Of a DNA stretch of 64,000 nucleotides, positions 9,139-17,792 are shown piece by piece. The stretch lies in the NCBI GenBank assembly GCA_965262775.1, contig CBDHFT010000006.1:186001-250000 (forward strand). The letters are read 5' to 3'. The notes under the pieces are model-generated. The model worked only from the letters and a program-made list of their open reading frames with translations, had not been told where the DNA came from and did not search any database. The position numbers and the translations under genes were made by a program. Numbering within the stretch: position 1 is the first letter of the stretch; each line of letters begins with the position of its first letter. This DNA is from JASGCL01 sp965262775. Its GTDB lineage: Bacteria; Pseudomonadota; Alphaproteobacteria; JASGCL01.

Positions 9139-10446
9139 ATGGCTAAAAAAATATTTGACCTTCATGCCGATGGCTCGGCGATTGTAGAAATTTTACCGCT
9201 TGAGGTTTTGGATAGCCGCGGCAACCCGACGCTGCAGGTTACGGTAAAATTATTAAGCGGCGCGGTGGGCGTGGCGTTGGTGCCATCGGGCGCGTCAACT
9301 GGTAAACATGAGGCCGTGGAATGGCGCGACGGCGATAAAAAAAGATTTGGCGGCAAAGGGTTGCTGGAACCATGTGAAAAAATTAAAGGCGAAGTGAGTG
9401 ATTTGTTGTTGGGGCAGCAGGCGGGCGACCAATTGCGATTGGATAAATTATTGTTGGCGTTGGATGGCAGCGACAACAAAAAAATCTTGGGTGCCAATAC
9501 CATTTTGGCGGTGTCGCTGGCTATCGCCCGTGCGGCGGCGGCGCATTACGGCTTGCCGCTTTATCGTTATCTTGGTGGAACCACGGCGCATTTGTTGCCC
9601 GTGCCCATGATGAACATCATCAACGGTGGCATGCACGCCGATAACAATTTGGATATTCAAGAATTCATGATTATGCCCGTTGGTTTTCAAAAATTTTCTG
9701 ATGGTTTGCGGGCGGGGGTTGAAATATTCCATAGCTTGCGATCCATTTTAAAAAGCAAAAAGCTTAATACCAATGTCGGCGATGAAGGGGGTTTCGCGCC
9801 CGATATCGCTAGCGCGGAGGAGGCCTTGGCTTTGATAGGCGAAGCGGTCAAGTCGGCGGGATACAAAGAAGGCAAAGAAATTTTTTATGCACTAGATTGT
9901 GCCAGCACCGAATTTTTTAAAGATGGCGTTTATGATATGATGGGCATGAAGAAAAAAATGTCCAGCGCGCAATTAACCGATTACCTGGCTGGCTTATGTA
10001 ACAACTTCTCCATTATTTCTATCGAAGACGGCATGGCCGAAGACGATTTGGCGGGATGGGAAATATTGACAAAACGCCTGGGCGATAAGGTGCAATTGGT
10101 TGGCGATGATTTGTTTGTTACCAACCCCAAAAGATTGCAAATGGGCATTGATAAAAATTTAGCCAATGCTTTGTTGGTGAAGGTGAACCAGATAGGAAGC
10201 CTGAGCGAAACCCTGGAGGCGGTCAACATGGCGCATCGCAATCATTACCTTGCCGTTATGTCGCACCGTTCGGGCGAAACCGAAGATACCACGATAGCCG
10301 ACTTGGCGGTTGCAACCGCTTGCGGCCAAATTAAAACGGGCGCGCCCAGCCGCGGCGAACGCACCGCAAAATATAATCGCTTGCTGGCCATCGAACAGGA
10401 ATTGGGGCATGAGGCTGTCTACGCTGGTAAAATGATATTAAAGTAG
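9139..10446 (+). CDS. eno: Enolase
   Basis: The 435-residue enolase converts 2-phosphoglycerate to phosphoenolpyruvate in glycolysis. Motifs include LDSRGNPTLQV, VPSGASTGKHEA, the metal and catalytic GDEGGFAP, an SIEDGM stretch with a metal-binding acid, LLVKVNQIGS with the catalytic lysine, and SHRSGETEDT near the C terminus. A short N-terminal extension (about 12 residues) precedes the usual start of the fold, but the ATG after AACG is the only good start. With kdsA and gpmI in the same window it links glycolysis and LPS synthesis. Initiation site context is weak. Confidence 0.97.
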   Translation: MAKKIFDLHADGSAIVEILPLEVLDSRGNPTLQVTVKLLSGAVGVALVPSGASTGKHEAVEWRDGDKKRFGGKGLLEPCEKIKGEVSDLLLGQQAGDQLRLDKLLLALDGSDNKKILGANTILAVSLAIARAAAAHYGLPLYRYLGGTTAHLLPVPMMNIINGGMHADNNLDIQEFMIMPVGFQKFSDGLRAGVEIFHSLRSILKSKKLNTNVGDEGGFAPDIASAEEALALIGEAVKSAGYKEGKEIFYALDCASTEFFKDGVYDMMGMKKKMSSAQLTDYLAGLCNNFSIISIEDGMAEDDLAGWEILTKRLGDKVQLVGDDLFVTNPKRLQMGIDKNLANALLVKVNQIGSLSETLEAVNMAHRNHYLAVMSHRSGETEDTTIADLAVATACGQIKTGAPSRGERTAKYNRLLAIEQELGHEAVYAGKMILK

Positions 10447-10485
10447 GGTAGAATGGTCATCGAAGGATAATAATAAAAAATAATC

Positions 10486-10611
10486 ATGCCGCTTAACAAA
10501 ACCCATAAAAAAAATTTGCAAGTTATAAAAAAAGAAAAACTGGCCGATGCCTTGCGGGCTAACCTACGCAATCGCAAAAGGCAACAACAATTGCGAGAGA
10601 AGAAATCTTAA
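10486..10611 (+). CDS. Small basic conserved protein, 41 residues
   Basis: This short gene runs from the ATG at 10486 to the TAA at 10609-10611, between eno and dcd. The product is mostly Lys, Arg, Gln and Leu and contains a LADALRANLRNRKRQQQ core that should form one amphipathic basic helix. I recall similar small proteins with an ALR.NL.RRK motif in other alphaproteobacterial genomes, usually annotated as hypothetical; their function is unknown to me. The spacing supports a real gene: its stop is 4 bp before the dcd start, as in a translationally coupled operon. Confidence 0.6.
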   Translation: MPLNKTHKKNLQVIKKEKLADALRANLRNRKRQQQLREKKS

Positions 10612-10615
10612 ACCC

Positions 10616-11176
10616 ATGTCTTTGCAACCCGATAAATGGATAAAACAAGAAGCCGCCAAGGGCATGATAGAGCCCTTCGTCGATGGTCAAGTGCGCGAGG
10701 TTCAGGGTAAAAAAATTATTTCCTACGGCTTATCATCCTTCGGTTATGACGCGCGGGTCGCCAACGAATTTCTTATTTTTACCAATGTCGACAGCGTTAC
10801 CGTTGACCCTAAAAACTTTGAAGACAATGCTTTTGTAAAAAGGCAAACCGATGTTTGTATTATTCCGCCCAATAGTTTCGCCCTGGCCCGCACCGTGGAA
10901 TATTTTAAAATTCCAGAAGATGTGTTGGTGATTTGCTTGGGGAAGAGCACCTACGCCCGTTGCGGCATTATTGTTAATGTTACCCCGCTGGAGCCAGGTT
11001 GGGAAGGGCATGTGACTTTGGAATTTTCTAACACCACGCCCTTGCCCGCCAAAATTTATGCGGGCGAAGGGGTTTGCCAATTTTTATTCTTGCGGGGCGA
11101 AAAGCCCGAGGTTTCTTATAAAACGCGCGGCGGCAAATACATGGGGCAACGCGGCGTTACCTTACCCAAACTTTAA
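10616..11176 (+). CDS. dcd: dCTP deaminase
   Basis: The protein has 186 residues from the ATG at 10616; the 23 codons ahead of it in the same frame overlap the small upstream gene and do not look like protein. Dcd deaminates dCTP to dUTP, the main route to dTTP precursors in many Gram-negatives. It has the Dcd/dUTPase fold motifs: SYGLSSFGYDARV near residue 40, the GKSTYARCGI loop (catalytic Ser-Arg region), TPLEPGWEGHVTLE with the catalytic Glu, and YAGEGVCQFLF. The C terminus (KYMGQRGVTLP) closes over the nucleotide in the family. It ends the rightward gene group; the next gene is convergent. Confidence 0.93.
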   Translation: MSLQPDKWIKQEAAKGMIEPFVDGQVREVQGKKIISYGLSSFGYDARVANEFLIFTNVDSVTVDPKNFEDNAFVKRQTDVCIIPPNSFALARTVEYFKIPEDVLVICLGKSTYARCGIIVNVTPLEPGWEGHVTLEFSNTTPLPAKIYAGEGVCQFLFLRGEKPEVSYKTRGGKYMGQRGVTLPKL

Positions 11177-11188
11177 AATAATTTTTTT

Positions 11189-12721
11189 TTACAGTTGCGT
11201 CGCGGGCAACTTGATAGGATAACGTTTGCGCAATTCAACATCCAAGGCTGGGTCAATGAAGGAATGCGGCGGCATGGCAAGAATTTTTTCTTTGATGGCG
11301 CGCGCCTTTTCCAAAGCGGTTGGCTTGTTATTGGCTTCCCATTCTTTGGGTGATGAGCGGTCAAAGGTTTTGGGATAAAAATAATCCTTTTGCATAACGC
11401 GTAAAGTTTGGTCGGCCCCCAAGAAATGCCCTGGGCCGTCGATGCAAACCGAACGGATGGTGTCTAAACTCAATAATTCTTCGGTGACCTCTATGCCACG
11501 AATGATACGGCTGGTCGAACCCAAAACATCATTGTCCAATATCAAACTTTCCAAGCAGAACCCGAGCAAACTGGCGTGCATGCCCGCCGATTCGTAAACC
11601 AAATTAGCCCCCGATTGCGCCACAATGGCGTGGTTATAGGCCTTTTCTGCGCCAGCCTGGTAATCAGGAATTTTTGAATCGGCCATGCCCGAAGCAACGG
11701 CGTTGATAAGCCCAAGATGCCTGCCAATTTCTGCTACGCCAGCCATCAACAATGATTGTTCGGCCGAACCGCCGCTCATGGCGCCCGTGCGCAGGTCGCT
11801 AACAAATGGCCAAGCACCAAACATGGCGGGTGCCCCTGGCTTCACGGCGTTAACATAAAATAATCCCGCCAAAACTTCGGCGGCGGATAGGGTTACCGAG
11901 CCCACCAAGGTGGCGGGGCTGGTCGCACCCGCCTGGCCCGCTGATATTAATAAAATAGGCATGCCTTCCAACGCGGCGCGTTCCAAGCAACGGCAGGCAT
12001 CTTGCGCAAATTTTAATGGCGGCACCACAAAGCAACAGGATTGCGACACGAAAGGACGCGCCAGCCATTGTTCTTTGCCACCCGCAATTTCATGCAACAT
12101 GGCCAAGGATAAATCAAAATGTTTGGTATCAACCCACGAAGTGCCAACATGTTTGCGCGAACCGCGCACCGAGGCATAGCAGGTGTTAAAATCCATATCC
12201 AATGGGTCGGGCAAGTCACGTGGCACCAACGAGCGTTGATAAAAATGGATGTTATCCATGTGGTCGCAGATTTTGGATGAATGATAAAGATCTTCCAACA
12301 CCGATTCGCGATATTCGTTGGTTAGGGCGTCGACCATATGCACCGCGGCACCCGCCGTGCCGTAATAAACGCGGTCATCGTAGGGGTCTAAATCCCATTC
12401 GGGGTCCAAGCCAAATAATGTAAATTTTTTATTGGCAACGGCAAGCATATCCAGCACCGCATTTTTGGGGAAACAAAGACGGTTATTTTTAACAACCGCG
12501 CCTATTTTTTGGCAATATTCTATGGTCGAGGGTAAGGCCTCGGCAAAGCCGATATTTTCCAATATGTTTAGAGCGCTTTCGACAATTTTTGATCTTTCTT
12601 CGGCGGTAAATAATTTTAAACGCCCCGATTTCATGCCACGCCAAATGGGTTGCAGGTCGGTTTGTAAGGGGGCTTGTCTTGCGGCAACGCGCGATGCGCG
12701 GCCGCCCATTCTTAGTGACAT
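11189..12721 (-). CDS. MttB-family (trimethylamine methyltransferase-like) protein without pyrrolysine
   Basis: This 510-residue protein belongs to the MttB/COG5598 family, shown by the N-terminal LF..EE..KI...L.ILE.IGF segment, the GGSAEQSLLMAG region and the C-terminal H..G.DQTLRVMQKDYFYP block. Methanogen MttB contains pyrrolysine encoded by an in-frame TAG; this gene reads through with sense codons only, so it is a non-Pyl homolog. Characterised homologs transfer a methyl group from glycine betaine or other quaternary amines to a corrinoid protein, but the substrate here is unknown. No corrinoid protein or methyltransferase partner is adjacent. It has a good ribosome-binding site (AGAGAGGG) 7-8 bp before the ATG and is transcribed alone. 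Confidence 0.85.
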   Translation of the reverse strand: MSLRMGGRASRVAARQAPLQTDLQPIWRGMKSGRLKLFTAEERSKIVESALNILENIGFAEALPSTIEYCQKIGAVVKNNRLCFPKNAVLDMLAVANKKFTLFGLDPEWDLDPYDDRVYYGTAGAAVHMVDALTNEYRESVLEDLYHSSKICDHMDNIHFYQRSLVPRDLPDPLDMDFNTCYASVRGSRKHVGTSWVDTKHFDLSLAMLHEIAGGKEQWLARPFVSQSCCFVVPPLKFAQDACRCLERAALEGMPILLISAGQAGATSPATLVGSVTLSAAEVLAGLFYVNAVKPGAPAMFGAWPFVSDLRTGAMSGGSAEQSLLMAGVAEIGRHLGLINAVASGMADSKIPDYQAGAEKAYNHAIVAQSGANLVYESAGMHASLLGFCLESLILDNDVLGSTSRIIRGIEVTEELLSLDTIRSVCIDGPGHFLGADQTLRVMQKDYFYPKTFDRSSPKEWEANNKPTALEKARAIKEKILAMPPHSFIDPALDVELRKRYPIKLPATQL

Positions 12722-12909
12722 GATAAAATCCCTCTCTTTTTTAATTTGCTACTGTATTATTTTTTACAATAATAATATATTAAAATTACATATTACCAAT
12801 TAGTGCGATTCGAGCTTACTACCCAAACTATAATTAATTTAATACATTTAGGGTGGCTCGTCAATAAAATTCTTGTTTCTATCAATAAATAATATTTAAA
12901 AAACAAGAT

Positions 12910-14064
12910 TTATTGCGCAAAAATAAATAGGCCTTTTTTTTCTATCACCGCCCGCACTTTATCCCCAACCTTAAAACGCCGCGGGTTGGCATGGTCGGTA
13001 AGCAAACGACTATGAATATGGAACGGGGTGTTGGGCGATGTATTGTCGGTATAGGCATCGTTATGGCATTGCCAATGGATGAGCAGGTGATTGCCCAAAA
13101 ACCTTACCTCCACCACTTCGCCTGTTATCTCGCTGGCTATTTTTGTTGCTGTGGTTTTTTTTATTTCTTCTCCCATGCTAAGATTGATAAGGTCGATGGC
13201 GTCCGCCCTTATAACCACCTCAACCATTTTGTTGCCAGCGTCTTTTGTTAAGGTTTCGGACGACAATGTGCCAAGCGGGGTTACGACCTTTCCTTGGCTC
13301 ACAACGCCTGCAAAACGATTAACCTCCCCAAATACTGACGCAACGAAGGGACTTTTGGGATGATAATATAGGTCGAGGGGTTGGCCTTGCTGTTGTAATT
13401 TTTGTTCGTGCAATATGGCCATGGTGTCGCTCATGAACATGGCTTCCTCCGCCGAGTGCGTAACCAATAGGGTGGCGATTTTGTTTTCTTCTAAAAAATG
13501 GAGGAGCCAATCGCGCAACTCATCGCGCACCCGTTCGTTAAGCGATGAAAAGGGCTCATCCATCAATATTAATTTGGAGCCTGGCGCCAAGGCACGCGCC
13601 AAGGCCACCCGCTGTTGTTCGCCACCCGACAATTGGTGGGGGTAACGATCGAACAGCTGCTCTAAGCCAACTTTTTTCAATAAATTCTGCACCAAAGATT
13701 TTTTATCAAGCGCGGTTAATTGTCGATTGCGTTGGATGCCGAAAGCAATATTGTCATAAACATTCAAATGGGGAAACAATGCGATGTCTTGAAACAACAG
13801 CCCCAAACCGCGTTGTTCGGGCGGTAAAACAAAACGCTGGTCCGAAACCAATTCGCCGTTGATGAAAATTTGTCCGCTGGTTGGTTTTTCTAAACCCAGG
13901 GCCAAGCGCAATATGGTGGTTTTGCCCGACCCCGAAGGCCCAAGCAAAGACATGACGCTGTTGCTGGGCACCGAAAAAGATACGCCCTGTAATATTTTTT
14001 CTTTACCGTTGGATTTGCGATAAGAAAAATGGACATCGCGAAATTCTAAAATATTTTTTGCCAT
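12910..14064 (-). CDS. Ferric-iron ABC transporter ATPase (FbpC/PotA-like)
   Basis: The 384-residue ATPase has Walker A GPSGSGKTT (about residues 42-50), the Q-loop LFQDIALFPH, the signature LSGGEQQRVALARA, Walker B LILMDEPF and the H-loop VTHSAEEA. A C-terminal TOBE-like domain of about 130 residues is typical of the FbpC/CysA/PotA group. It would power the fused permease encoded 1 bp upstream (stop and start nearly touch), so the two are translated together. The operon context with a ferric-type binding protein gives the iron assignment; sequence alone would also allow a putrescine or thiamine transporter. Confidence 0.85.
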   Translation of the reverse strand: MAKNILEFRDVHFSYRKSNGKEKILQGVSFSVPSNSVMSLLGPSGSGKTTILRLALGLEKPTSGQIFINGELVSDQRFVLPPEQRGLGLLFQDIALFPHLNVYDNIAFGIQRNRQLTALDKKSLVQNLLKKVGLEQLFDRYPHQLSGGEQQRVALARALAPGSKLILMDEPFSSLNERVRDELRDWLLHFLEENKIATLLVTHSAEEAMFMSDTMAILHEQKLQQQGQPLDLYYHPKSPFVASVFGEVNRFAGVVSQGKVVTPLGTLSSETLTKDAGNKMVEVVIRADAIDLINLSMGEEIKKTTATKIASEITGEVVEVRFLGNHLLIHWQCHNDAYTDNTSPNTPFHIHSRLLTDHANPRRFKVGDKVRAVIEKKGLFIFAQ

Positions 14065-14065
14065 C

Positions 14066-15895
14066 TTAATCCTCCCGCCTCAACCAATGATGTTTTGCCA
14101 ACCAAATGGATATCATGCTTACCAAAATAATAAGCAAGCCAGGTAAGGCCGCCATTTTTATACGCTCATCACTGACGAAGGTGAAGAGCCTTAAAGATAA
14201 AGTTTCCACGCCAAACGGCCGCAGCACCAGGGTGATGGGCAGTTCCTTGATAATTTCGATGAAGGCAATAAGAAAACCAGAAAACAAGGCGGGGCGCAGC
14301 AGCGGCAGGTGAACAAACCCCAAAACCCCGCCGATGGCCTTGGCCGACCAATTTTTTATTTTTTTCTTGCCGTTATATTTTTTCGCCATGGGCAGAGAGT
14401 TCGTTAAATGAGTATAAGAATTTTTACGCGCGGCATGGCCAAGAAAATTACCAAAAAAAGCAATGGGCGTTTCGCCCAACACCCGCGCCGCATGGTCGAT
14501 GTTGAGGCTGATGGCGCGATAACCCGCGCTGATGGCGCCAAAACAACTGGCTGAAAATTTTGCCAAATAACCATAAAATAATAAACTAAGCATGGCGATG
14601 TTATAATAGGTAGCATTTTGCGAAGCGTCATCTGCTTGAGAAAAGAAGCCCCTTACCAATGCAAAGCCAAGGATTAACATTCCCAACCCCAGCACCACCC
14701 CAGGCATGGCGTAACCAATCACCAACGGCAACCGCAGCAGCGGCATATGCCATTGCCGTTCGGCAAAACCGATGATAAGCGAAAAAAATAAAATACTTAG
14801 CCCCGCAACAGTGGCAAAACCAAAAGTAGTCAGCAGGGCGGGCAGGGTGTCGGTGATATTGGCAAGCCAGTCTTGTAAATAATTGGTGGCGCTCATTTGC
14901 AAGCCATGCCACAGTGGCGCGATGAACCAAGATAACAAAGATAGGAATGGCAAACCAATCGCGAAAAATAATAATATACCCAAGCAAGTTAGTAAGGCAA
15001 TATTGCCCATCCTTGATAAGGGTTCGGGGCGATGATAACTTGCGCCGCGCCCCGTTGTTAGGGTGCTTTTCCGTTGCAGTCGCCACCCCATCAGATGGAA
15101 ATTTTGGATGATGTAGTCGAAGATTAAAAATAACGATACCAACAGCAGAATGATAAAACAAAAATAACGAGCATAATTGATTTGCCCCAAATTAAGCCAC
15201 AGGTCAAACATACCCATCGACAGGGTTTTGACCGCAAAAAAATTCATCGCGCCGTAATCGGCCATGACCTCCAACCCCACCAAAATAAAACCCGCCATCA
15301 TTTGCGGCAACATCAGCGGTAAAAATAAACGCCAGAAGCAACTGGACAGTGGAAACCCCAGCACCCGTGCCATTTCAAGGTTGCGGGTTACATGAAGCGA
15401 AGATGACAAAAAGGAGCGTGCCAACAAATAAACATAGGGGTAAAAGCAAAGCGATAAAACCACCGCGGCCAATCGCCAATCGCGCGGATTAAAAAAACCT
15501 AACCAGTTGTAAAGCCATTGCCCCAATATTCCATTGGGTGATAATTGTTCGACATAAACCATGGCAACGATATAAGGCGGCGTGGCAAAGGGCATCAGCA
15601 CCAGCCAGGATAATATTTTTTTCCCTGGAAAAGAAAAAAATTCAAAAAACCAAGCCAAGCCCATGCCAATGATAACCGCCAGGCCGCCCGTTGCCAGCAC
15701 CATTTTGCAGGTGGTGAGGAAGTAAGGCAGAATAATCGCGGCATCGATATTAACCAGCAGGTCGTCATGCTGGGGTTGGTTTGCGCCACCCGCAAGCAAT
15801 AAAAAAAATAACGGCAGAAGTGGTAAAAAACTTAGGAGTAATAATGCAAATTTGGTGGGAATAATGCGGCTGGCAGGGGGAGATGACTTTTTCAT
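14066..15895 (-). CDS. Ferric-iron ABC transporter permease (FbpB-like), with an in-frame insertion in the second EAA loop
   Basis: The 609-residue permease has two homologous six-helix halves, as in FbpB/SfuB. The first half has a normal EAA loop (LEMARVLGFPLSSCFWRLFLPLMLP). In the second half, the ARVLGETPIAFFGNF part and the HLPLLRPALFSG part are separated by about 40 extra residues that are rich in Lys, Asn and Ser (roughly 14321-14440), where about 11 are normal. This loop contacts the ATPase, so the insertion is unusual. A downstream KELPITLVLRPFG motif is typical of ferric permeases. The gene lies between the cupredoxin and ATPase genes; the reading frame is intact. Confidence 0.85.
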   Translation of the reverse strand: MKKSSPPASRIIPTKFALLLLSFLPLLPLFFLLLAGGANQPQHDDLLVNIDAAIILPYFLTTCKMVLATGGLAVIIGMGLAWFFEFFSFPGKKILSWLVLMPFATPPYIVAMVYVEQLSPNGILGQWLYNWLGFFNPRDWRLAAVVLSLCFYPYVYLLARSFLSSSLHVTRNLEMARVLGFPLSSCFWRLFLPLMLPQMMAGFILVGLEVMADYGAMNFFAVKTLSMGMFDLWLNLGQINYARYFCFIILLLVSLFLIFDYIIQNFHLMGWRLQRKSTLTTGRGASYHRPEPLSRMGNIALLTCLGILLFFAIGLPFLSLLSWFIAPLWHGLQMSATNYLQDWLANITDTLPALLTTFGFATVAGLSILFFSLIIGFAERQWHMPLLRLPLVIGYAMPGVVLGLGMLILGFALVRGFFSQADDASQNATYYNIAMLSLLFYGYLAKFSASCFGAISAGYRAISLNIDHAARVLGETPIAFFGNFLGHAARKNSYTHLTNSLPMAKKYNGKKKIKNWSAKAIGGVLGFVHLPLLRPALFSGFLIAFIEIIKELPITLVLRPFGVETLSLRLFTFVSDERIKMAALPGLLIILVSMISIWLAKHHWLRRED

Positions 15896-16008
15896 GATGG
15901 TCGGTATTTTCCACCATAGACAGATTCTTAACCAAAATAAATATATTCTTGTGGTTGACCCAGGGGGCGGTCTCGCGCTTCGTCCTACAGACGGTTAACG
16001 TGAGATGA

Positions 16009-16572
16009 TTATTTTACAATAACTTTTCCCTTCATACCATGTTCTTCGTGCCCAGGTATAAGACATATTATCATAACTTCGCCCGCTTCAATGAAATGCC
16101 AATAGAGGTTAGCCGTTTTGCCAGGTTCTATTTCTACCTCAAAGCCTTCGGGATTTTCCTCTTCCTCGCCGTCGGCTATTTCTTCTTTGGCATAATCAAG
16201 GGTGGCCTTGTCGCCAATGACAAATTCATGCTTGATGCTGGTTTCATTTTTGACAACAAAATTGATTACTTCGTTCTTTTTTACCTTCACCACATTGGGC
16301 ACGAATTTGTATGTGCCAGCGTGGATGGTTATCACCACTTCGCGGGCTGTTTTGGCTTCGGGGCTTTTTTTATCAACGGGCGCGCCAAAATCATAACGAG
16401 TCGTCCAATTGGGAACATGGGGGTGTTCGGCCGCGCTCTTAGCAGCGTCCAGATTTTTTTTAGATTCAGCATAGGTTGAGGCCACAGCATGCTCGGCGAA
16501 GGGTAGGTAAGTTTGCAAGGGGCTTGTTGATAGAATAACCCCCAGCAAACCAATCACAAAATTGTTTTTCAT
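16009..16572 (-). CDS. Exported cupredoxin-domain protein in the iron-transport operon
   Basis: The 187-residue protein has a signal peptide (cleavage near residue 28-33), a spacer, and a C-terminal cupredoxin domain from about residue 78. A type I copper site can be placed at His115, Cys170, His175 and Met180: the C-x4-H-x4-M spacing in IICLIPGHEEHGM is the classical arrangement. An acidic stretch (EEIADGEEEEN) interrupts the domain near residues 130-140. It starts 12 bp downstream of the ferric-binding protein gene and precedes the permease, so it is part of the transporter operon. A role in copper-linked redox of iron, or protection of the pathway, is inference; EfeO-type cupredoxins are a precedent for such pairing. 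Confidence 0.75.
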   Translation of the reverse strand: MKNNFVIGLLGVILSTSPLQTYLPFAEHAVASTYAESKKNLDAAKSAAEHPHVPNWTTRYDFGAPVDKKSPEAKTAREVVITIHAGTYKFVPNVVKVKKNEVINFVVKNETSIKHEFVIGDKATLDYAKEEIADGEEEENPEGFEVEIEPGKTANLYWHFIEAGEVMIICLIPGHEEHGMKGKVIVK

Positions 16573-16584
16573 TATTTAATATTT

Positions 16585-17667
16585 TTATTTGTCATTAAAA
16601 TTAACCGACAGCAAAGCTTTAATCACAAGCGGATAAAACTTGTAGGCTTCGACCATAGCTTTGTCATCGCTGGTAAATTTTTTACCATTGAGGGAGATAA
16701 GATTTTTTTGCCAATGGGCCGCAGGCGACACAGGATATTCATTGTTTTTTGTCATGAAATATTCTTGCGATGAGGGCGTTAACAAAAATTGGGCAAGTTG
16801 TTCGGCCTGTTTCTTGCGTTTGCTATTTTTCATGATAGCAACGCCCGATATATTGGTGGCGACACCTTCACCAATTTTATTACCAACCAACGATACCAAA
16901 CGTGGTGTGGCTTTGGTTTCAAGGTCAGGAACCTCTTTCTTCAACAAACCATAATAATAGCTATTGACGACGGCAATTTTACACTGACCGCTATACACCA
17001 ATTTTATTTGGTCGCGGTCAACCCCGCCTGGTTTTTGCACCAAGTTGGATTTTAATTTTTTAAGATAATCCTTCATTTGCGAATCATTCATGTAAACATG
17101 CAAGCCCGAAAATAATCCTAAATTGTAAGGATGAAGACCATCGCGCATACAAATTTGACCGCGCCATTTGGGGTCGGCCAATTGCTTCATGTTGACTATT
17201 TCTTCGGCGGGGGAATTCTTGGCTATAACAATAATCCGCGCGCGATAGGAAACGCTGGTCCAGAGGTTATCGCTATCAACAAAATTTTTCGGAATGCTCT
17301 TGGTAACCGATGCGGGAATGGGATTATTAAACCCAGCGTCCTTTAGCTGTTGCACCATGGCAATATTTTGGGTGATAACAATATCGGCGGGGCTGTTGGC
17401 ACCTTCTTGCTTGATACGTTCGACCAAGCTGTCGCCACCATAATAAGTGCGGACATTAACTTTATTTTTTTTCGCAAATTCGGCGAGCAGGGGTTTCAGC
17501 AAATCTTCCTTACGGTTGGTGTATACCACCAGATCATTATCACCGTGGTCATGCCCCGCATGGGCATGGGCGGTTTGGGTGGTTGGTAGCAAGGACGCTA
17601 AAACTGGCAGCAGCAAACCACCTAATAAACAACGTTGTAATTTTTTATGATTGAATTTTTTTGACAT
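16585..17667 (-). CDS. Ferric-iron ABC transporter substrate-binding protein (FbpA/FutA-like)
   Basis: The 360-residue periplasmic protein has a signal peptide ending around the AHA after residue 32. The mature N terminus is His-rich (HAHAGHDHGDND), which may bind metal before transfer. The fold follows the FutA/FbpA family: LVVYTNRKEDLLKPLL at the start of domain 1, SPADIVITQN, W.SVSYRARIIV and the NSYYYGLL tyrosine cluster that coordinates ferric iron in this family. The operon continues with a cupredoxin, a permease and an ATPase. It starts the transcript; the promoter region carries a perfect inverted repeat that may be an iron-responsive operator. Confidence 0.86.
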   Translation of the reverse strand: MSKKFNHKKLQRCLLGGLLLPVLASLLPTTQTAHAHAGHDHGDNDLVVYTNRKEDLLKPLLAEFAKKNKVNVRTYYGGDSLVERIKQEGANSPADIVITQNIAMVQQLKDAGFNNPIPASVTKSIPKNFVDSDNLWTSVSYRARIIVIAKNSPAEEIVNMKQLADPKWRGQICMRDGLHPYNLGLFSGLHVYMNDSQMKDYLKKLKSNLVQKPGGVDRDQIKLVYSGQCKIAVVNSYYYGLLKKEVPDLETKATPRLVSLVGNKIGEGVATNISGVAIMKNSKRKKQAEQLAQFLLTPSSQEYFMTKNNEYPVSPAAHWQKNLISLNGKKFTSDDKAMVEAYKFYPLVIKALLSVNFNDK

Positions 17668-17705
17668 GATTTTTTTTAACAGTGTTTATAGGAAGCCCCT
17701 TTATT

Positions 17706-17743
17706 TATATAGTAGTAATACAATACTATATAAAAATTGTCAA
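17706..17743 (-). promoter_or_regulatory. Promoter of the iron-transport operon with a perfect 9-bp inverted repeat
   Basis: On the minus strand TTGACA (complement of 17738-17743), a 17-bp spacer and TATTAC (complement of 17715-17720) form a promoter. A perfect inverted repeat of 9-bp arms (TATATAGTA at 17706-17714 and TACTATATA at 17724-17732, 9-bp spacer) covers the -10 and part of the spacer, as a repressor site would. It shares the 11-bp word ATATAGTAGTA with the suf promoter. The regulator is not proven; Rrf2, Fur/Mur or RirA proteins are candidates. Confidence 0.5.
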
Positions 17744-17792
17744 TTATCATATAAAGACAAAACAGATATTTTGTAATCATGGCGATGAATGA

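Noticed and set aside
11189..12721. Pyrrolysine-containing trimethylamine methyltransferase
   Set aside because: The frame has no in-frame TAG and no pyrrolysine genes are visible, so it is a non-Pyl family member.
14628..15161. Open frame of 177 residues inside the iron permease, same strand, other frame
   Set aside because: The permease frame is conserved over its full length here and the alternative frame lacks any conserved motif.
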